DNA of 64,000 nucleotides from Candidatus Howiella intestinavium (lineage in GTDB: Bacteria; Bacillota; Clostridia; Oscillospirales; Acutalibacteraceae): assembly GCA_904420585.1 (NCBI GenBank), contig CAJFVX010000003.1, positions 1 through 64,000 on the forward strand. Direction: 5' to 3'. Made by a program: the position numbers and the translations under genes. The notes under the pieces were generated by a model that saw only the letters and a program-made list of their open reading frames with translations, was not told the DNA's origin and ran no database searches. Below are positions 59,703 through 64,000 of the stretch, in pieces (within the stretch, counting starts at the first letter, position 1; each line of letters opens with the position of its first letter).

Positions 59703-61481
59703 GTGGCAGCTTCCGCAAAACCCTTGTCAGCCGCGGCTCCGCCGGCCCCCTCCCGGCTCATGCGGTATTTAAAGCCCTACTGGTACTTTGCCCTGCTCTC
59801 CCCCCTGGTTATGGCGGGGGAGGTCATTTTCGATTTATTCCAGCCCAAGCTCATGTCGGGCATTGTGGACGAGGGCGTCCTAAACGGCAATATGCAGGTC
59901 ATCCTCTCCACCGGGCTGCTCATGCTCCTTTTCACCTTCTTCGGCGGCCTCTGCGGCGTGGGCGGGGCGGCCTTCGGCACGGCCGCCGCCCAGAATTTCG
60001 GCAACGATTTGCGCAAGGACGTCTTCAGCCGGGTTATGCACCTCTCCCTCTCCCAGACCGACGACTTCACCACCGGCTCCCTGGTCACCCGGCTGACCAA
60101 CGACATCACCGCCGTACAGGAACTGGTTTCCATGGCCCTGCGCATGTTTGTGCGGGCGCCCATGTCCTTTATCGGCGGCATTGTCATGGCCCTGTCCCTA
60201 AATGTAAATTTCGGCCTGGTGCTGGTCATTGCCCTGCCCATCCAGCTGTTGGTCATCTGGCTGCTGCTCTCCAAGGCCAGTCCCCTTTTCGGCCTGGTGC
60301 AGAAAAAGCTGGATAAGGTCAACGCCGTTGTGCAGGAAAACGTCACCGGCGCCCGGATGGTCAAGGCTTACGTCCGGGAGGATTATGAGGAAAACCGTTT
60401 CCGGACGGCCAACAACGATTTGATGCAGACCTCCCTGCGGGTACAAAAGCTCATGGCCATCCTGAACCCCCTTTTGATGATTGTCATGAACTTTTCGGTA
60501 GTAGCCATCATCCTCATCGGCGGTTTCCAGGTCGAGGCCCGGGCTATGCAGGTAGGGCAGGTCATGGCCGCCGTCACCTACGTCACCCAAATTCTCATGT
60601 CGATTATGATGGTCAGCATGATGTTCCAGTCCATCTCCCGGGCCCGGGCCTCGGCTGCCCGCATCCGGGAGGTGCTGGACACCCTGCCCGCCATCGCCGA
60701 CGGCGAACAGAAGGGAACCGGCAGCGGCCAGGGCGGCAGCATCAGCTTTAAGAACGTGGGCTTCCGCTACAGCGCATCCGAACGGCCGGTTCTGGAGGAC
60801 ATCAATCTGGACATCCATCCCGGCGAAACCATCGCCATCCTGGGCGCCACCGGCGCGGGAAAAACCACCCTGTGTAACCTAATTCCCAGGTTCTACGATC
60901 CCACCAAGGGAGAAATTTTCGTGGACGGCCGGCCGGTTACCGACTACACCCTGGAGGAGCTGCGAAAAAAAATCGCCTTTGTACTGCAAAAGAGCGAACT
61001 GTTTTCCGGCACCATCGCCGACAATATCCGCTGGGGCCGGCCCGACGCCACCGACGACGAGGTCATAGCCGCCGCCAAGGTGGCCCAGGCCGACGAATTC
61101 ATCACCGGGTTTCAGGACGGGTACCAGACCATTATCGGGGAAAAGGGCGCCTCCCTGTCCGGCGGGCAGAAGCAGCGGCTGTCCATCGCCCGGGCCGTCC
61201 TGCGGCAGCCCGAAATCCTCCTGTTTGACGACAGCACCTCGGCCCTGGATTTGGGCACCGAGGCCCGCCTGCGGGACGCATTGCGTGAGAGTATGCAGCA
61301 CACCACCGTCATTATGGTAGCCCAGCGGGTGGCCAGCGTCATGCACGCCGACCGGATTCTGGTATTGGACGGCGGACGCATCGCCGCCTGCGGCCGGCAT
61401 GAGGAGCTGCTGCAAACCAGCGCCATCTACCAGGATATTTACAGCTCCCAGGTGGGGAAAGGAGGCAGCGCACATGCCTGA
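59703..61481 (+). CDS. ABC exporter half-transporter, degenerate NBD
   Basis: The 592-residue type IV exporter subunit has six membrane helices (about 20-310) and an ATPase domain with Walker A GATGAGKTTL, Q-loop FVLQKSELFSGTIADNIRWG, signature LSGGQKQRLS and Walker B LLFDDSTSALD. An Asp replaces the catalytic Glu, the mark of the inactive site in heterodimeric exporters. The start is a GTG at 59703 with GGGGGG upstream, 13 bases after marR. Its 3' end overlaps the partner gene by 8 bases. It likely exports drugs or lipids. Confidence 0.93.
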   Translation: MAASAKPLSAAAPPAPSRLMRYLKPYWYFALLSPLVMAGEVIFDLFQPKLMSGIVDEGVLNGNMQVILSTGLLMLLFTFFGGLCGVGGAAFGTAAAQNFGNDLRKDVFSRVMHLSLSQTDDFTTGSLVTRLTNDITAVQELVSMALRMFVRAPMSFIGGIVMALSLNVNFGLVLVIALPIQLLVIWLLLSKASPLFGLVQKKLDKVNAVVQENVTGARMVKAYVREDYEENRFRTANNDLMQTSLRVQKLMAILNPLLMIVMNFSVVAIILIGGFQVEARAMQVGQVMAAVTYVTQILMSIMMVSMMFQSISRARASAARIREVLDTLPAIADGEQKGTGSGQGGSISFKNVGFRYSASERPVLEDINLDIHPGETIAILGATGAGKTTLCNLIPRFYDPTKGEIFVDGRPVTDYTLEELRKKIAFVLQKSELFSGTIADNIRWGRPDATDDEVIAAAKVAQADEFITGFQDGYQTIIGEKGASLSGGQKQRLSIARAVLRQPEILLFDDSTSALDLGTEARLRDALRESMQHTTVIMVAQRVASVMHADRILVLDGGRIAACGRHEELLQTSAIYQDIYSSQVGKGGSAHA

Positions 61482-63318
61482 ACCCAGAGGCATGCCCGGC
61501 CGGGGCCCCATGGGCGGCCCGCCCCGGGGCGGCCCCCACGGCCCTATGGTGCGGGAGAAACCCAAGAACGCCGCCGGCACTCTGAAGCGGTTGGTTATTT
61601 ACATCGGAAAAAATAAGTATCTGCTTATGGGGCTGCTGGTGGTCATGCTGGCTGTGACCCTTCTCTCCCTGGCCGGCCCCGCCCTGCAGGCCGACGCCAT
61701 CGACGCTATCACCATCACCGACAGCCGGCTGCAAGTGGACTTCCAGGGGCTGTTTAAAATGCTGGTCCTGCTGGGGATTACCTATGTCCTTTCCTCGGTG
61801 TTTACCTACTTTCAGGGCATCTTCGCCGCCAAGCTGTCCCAGACCACCGTCCGGAACATGCGGGCCGACCTCTTTTCCAAAATCGAGCGGCTGCCCATCC
61901 GGTATCTGGACACCCATCAGCACGGCGACATCATGTCCCGCATGACCAACGATGTGGAGAACGTCTCCAACACCATCTCCCAGTCCATCGCCTCCCTTTT
62001 CTCCAGCGTGCTGACCATTCTGGGCACCCTGGTGATTATGCTCTCCTACAACCCCCTTATGACCCTGGTCAGCATTGTCACCGTGCCCTTGAGTTTGCTG
62101 GCCAGCGTCTATATGTCCAGGTTCATGCGCAAGTACTTTCTGCGCCAGCAGACCCTGCTTGGCAACCTCAACGGCCATATCGAAGAAATGGTCACCGGCT
62201 ACAAGACGGTTATGGCCTACGGCCGGGAGGCCCGGGCAGTGGAGGAATTTTCCGAGATAAGCGGCAACCTGAAAAACTGCAGCATCCGGGCCCAGATTTT
62301 CGGCGGCGTCATGGGGCCGCTGATGAACTTCATCGGCAATTTCGGCTATCTGCTCATTGCGGTAGCGGGCGGCTACATGGCCCTGCACGGCGTGATTACC
62401 GTCGGCGTCATCCAGGCCTTCCTCATCTACTCCAAGCAGTTTACCCGCCCCATCACCGAAGTGGCCAACCAGTACGCCCAAATCCTTACGGCCATGGCCG
62501 GCGCCGAACGGGTTTTCGCCGTCATGGATCACCCCTCCGAGGACGCGGGGGGCGACGCCCCGGTAACGCCCGAAAACGTCAGGGGCGACCTCTCCTTCCG
62601 GCACATCGACTTTTCCTACATCCCCGGCGAGCAGGTGCTCAAGGACTTTCAGCTGGAGGTAAAGAGCGGCCAGAAAATCGCCATCGTAGGGGCCACCGGG
62701 TCGGGCAAGACCACCGTGGTCAACCTGCTGACCCGCTTTTATGATGTGGACGGCGGGGAAATCCTGCTGGACGGGGTCAACATCCGGGACATCCCCAAGG
62801 ACAACCTGCGCCGCTCCATCGCCATCGTCCTGCAGGACACCGTCCTTTTCTCGGACACGGTGGCCGCCAACATCCGCTACGGCCGGCTGGACGCCTCCAT
62901 GGAGGAGGTCAAGGCGGCGGCCGCCGCGGCCAATGCCGATTTGTTTATCGAGCGGCTGCCCGAGGGGTATGACACCGTCTTAAGCGAATCGGGCGGCAAT
63001 TTAAGCGGCGGCCAGCGGCAGCTGCTGTCCATCGCCCGGGCGGTGCTGGCCAACCCCAAAATCCTTATTCTGGACGAGGCCACCTCCAGTGTGGACACCC
63101 GCACCGAAATGCACATCCAGCAGGCCATGATAGCCCTGATGCAGAACCGCACCAGCCTTATCATCGCCCACCGGCTGTCCACCATCCGGGACGCCGACAA
63201 AATCATCGTCATCGACGGCGGCCGGGTGGCCGAGTCGGGCAGCCACGAGGAGCTGCTGGAAAAGAAGGGCTGCTACTACCGGCTGTATCAAAACCAATTT
63301 GCAGGCAAACAGATATAA
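61474..63318 (+). CDS. ABC exporter half-transporter, catalytic NBD
   Basis: The 614-residue partner subunit has a Met/Pro/Gly-rich cytoplasmic N terminus of about 35 residues, six membrane helices (about 45-345) and an ATPase domain. The ATPase motifs are Walker A GATGSGKTTV, Q-loop IVLQDTVLFSDTVAANIRYG, signature LSGGQRQLLS and canonical Walker B LILDEATSSVD with the catalytic Glu. It should form a heterodimer with the preceding subunit, using one full and one degenerate site. The ATG at 61474 has AAAGGAGG 9 bases upstream. Confidence 0.93.
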   Translation: MPEPRGMPGRGPMGGPPRGGPHGPMVREKPKNAAGTLKRLVIYIGKNKYLLMGLLVVMLAVTLLSLAGPALQADAIDAITITDSRLQVDFQGLFKMLVLLGITYVLSSVFTYFQGIFAAKLSQTTVRNMRADLFSKIERLPIRYLDTHQHGDIMSRMTNDVENVSNTISQSIASLFSSVLTILGTLVIMLSYNPLMTLVSIVTVPLSLLASVYMSRFMRKYFLRQQTLLGNLNGHIEEMVTGYKTVMAYGREARAVEEFSEISGNLKNCSIRAQIFGGVMGPLMNFIGNFGYLLIAVAGGYMALHGVITVGVIQAFLIYSKQFTRPITEVANQYAQILTAMAGAERVFAVMDHPSEDAGGDAPVTPENVRGDLSFRHIDFSYIPGEQVLKDFQLEVKSGQKIAIVGATGSGKTTVVNLLTRFYDVDGGEILLDGVNIRDIPKDNLRRSIAIVLQDTVLFSDTVAANIRYGRLDASMEEVKAAAAAANADLFIERLPEGYDTVLSESGGNLSGGQRQLLSIARAVLANPKILILDEATSSVDTRTEMHIQQAMIALMQNRTSLIIAHRLSTIRDADKIIVIDGGRVAESGSHEELLEKKGCYYRLYQNQFAGKQI

Positions 63319-63326
63319 CCCTTTCT

Positions 63327-63365
63327 TCCCCGCCGGCTTTTTCCGAGAGCCGGCGGGGATTTTTC
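63327..63365 (+). terminator. Terminator of the marR-ABC operon
   Basis: The 11-bp arms ccccgccggct / agccggcgggg are followed by attttt. Confidence 0.9.
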
Positions 63366-63447
63366 CTGTATGCCTCTGACTGGGCATCCCCGTTTTTTCG
63401 CACGGGAAAATAAAAACGCCCCTCTTTCTGTCGAATTTTCTCACAAA

Positions 63448-63477
63448 TTGTGTTATGATAAATTTGTACAGTATAAT
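63448..63477 (+). promoter_or_regulatory. Promoter for recQ-like gene
   Basis: TTGTGT (63448-63453) and a perfect TATAAT (63472-63477) have an 18-bp spacer, 71 bases before the ATG. Confidence 0.65.
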
Positions 63478-63548
63478 TGCGCGGTTTATCTGCGCCCAAG
63501 TGACCCGCTGTGCGGCATTTTCATACGAAAAAGAGCGTGGTTATTCCT

Positions 63549-64000
63549 ATGGACAAACTGGAGGCTTTGAAAACCTATTTCGGGCATACCGCCTTCCGAG
63601 AGGGGCAGGAAGCGATTATCGACAGCCTGCTCTCCGGCCGGGACGTATTGGCCGTCATGCCCACCGGTGCCGGCAAGTCGGTGTGCTACCAGATTCCCGC
63701 CCTGCTGATGCGGGGGATTACCCTGGTGGTCTCCCCTCTCATCTCCCTGATGAAGGATCAGGTGGGGGCTTTGCTGGAGGCCGGCGTCCCCGCCGCCTAT
63801 ATCAACAGCTCCCTGACGCCGGGCCAATCCCGGCTGGCCCTGGAGCGGGCGGCGGCCGGGCGGTATAAAATCATCTACGTGGCCCCTGAGCGGCTGACCA
63901 CCCCCTCCTTCCTGCGCTTCGCCCAGGGCGCGCCCATCGGCCTGCTGGCCGTGGACGAGGCCCACTGCATTTCCCAATGGGGGCAGGACTTCCGCCCCAG
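63549..64000 (+). CDS. recQ: RecQ-family DNA helicase (5' part, runs off window)
   Basis: The first 150 residues are visible: motif 0 YFGHTAFREGQEAII, motif I VMPTGAGKSVCYQIP (Walker A), motif Ia VVSPLISLMKDQV, motif Ib YVAPERL, motif II LLAVDEAHCISQWGQDFRP (DEAH). These are characteristic of RecQ 3'-5' helicases involved in recombination and fork repair. The rest, including the zinc and HRDC domains, lies beyond the right edge. The ATG follows an AT-rich promoter; a clear Shine-Dalgarno is not seen. Confidence 0.93.
   Translation, partial: MDKLEALKTYFGHTAFREGQEAIIDSLLSGRDVLAVMPTGAGKSVCYQIPALLMRGITLVVSPLISLMKDQVGALLEAGVPAAYINSSLTPGQSRLALERAAAGRYKIIYVAPERLTTPSFLRFAQGAPIGLLAVDEAHCISQWGQDFRP

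Overview
The window comes from a spore-forming, fermentative, fairly GC-rich Clostridia. A gut Oscillospirales/Ruminococcaceae-type genome is my best guess. The sequence evidence is a spoIIR gene, a DivIVA/SepF/YlmH division cluster, the Gram-positive miaB-ylbF-mutS-mutL-miaA order, a split transketolase, AdhE with a Rex-like operator, and a secreted GH28 protein ending in a dockerin. Genus and species cannot be read from the window.

Layout. Positions 1-2.5 kb hold a lower-GC patch with an MFS transporter and a helical hypothetical protein. From 2.5 to 25.9 kb almost everything is on the minus strand. In transcription order this is: tRNA-Leu and tRNA-Gly; an M20 dipeptidase; a CcdA-TlpA thiol-redox fusion with a small membrane partner; miaB-ylbF-mutS-mutL-miaA-HlyD-like-yggS-sepF-ylmH-divIVA; ileS-lspA-rluD-HAD phosphatase; and the transketolase pair. 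Mismatch repair, tRNA modification, cell division and wall-related genes are therefore packed together, several with overlapping ends.

From 26 to 28 kb a divergent strong promoter drives tyrA and a DUF1861 protein. From 28 to 39 kb the minus strand carries dgt-dnaG-rpoD, yigZ, rpmE, spoIIR, a small membrane protein, ispE, an lrp-aminotransferase-DUF362 ferredoxin operon and a PHP phosphatase. From 39 to 44 kb the plus strand carries a conserved small protein with a DUF3737 protein, then a four-gene operon of two Fe-S aldo/keto reductases, an ECF transporter S component and a P-loop kinase. That operon sits behind a MerR-type promoter with a 19-bp spacer.

From 44 to 53 kb there are two carbohydrate-type loci. 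One is an AraC regulator divergent from a DUF5127/DUF4965 (glutaminase A-like) protein. The other is a 1651-residue dockerin-bearing GH28 enzyme divergent from a second AraC regulator. From 53 to 59 kb adhE is divergent from an unusual fusion of a TIM-barrel sugar-phosphate isomerase-like domain with an acyl-CoA synthetase. From 59 to 63.3 kb a MarR regulator heads a heterodimeric ABC exporter operon, and a RecQ-type helicase runs off the right edge.

The most noteworthy items are the TIM-barrel/acyl-CoA ligase fusion with its own start-site palindrome, the Rex-like site at adhE, the AdhR-like promoter of the reductase operon, the ECF-kinase salvage pair, and the dyad that covers both -35 boxes between the GH28 and AraC genes. 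I saw no CRISPR array, rRNA, insertion sequence or prophage.
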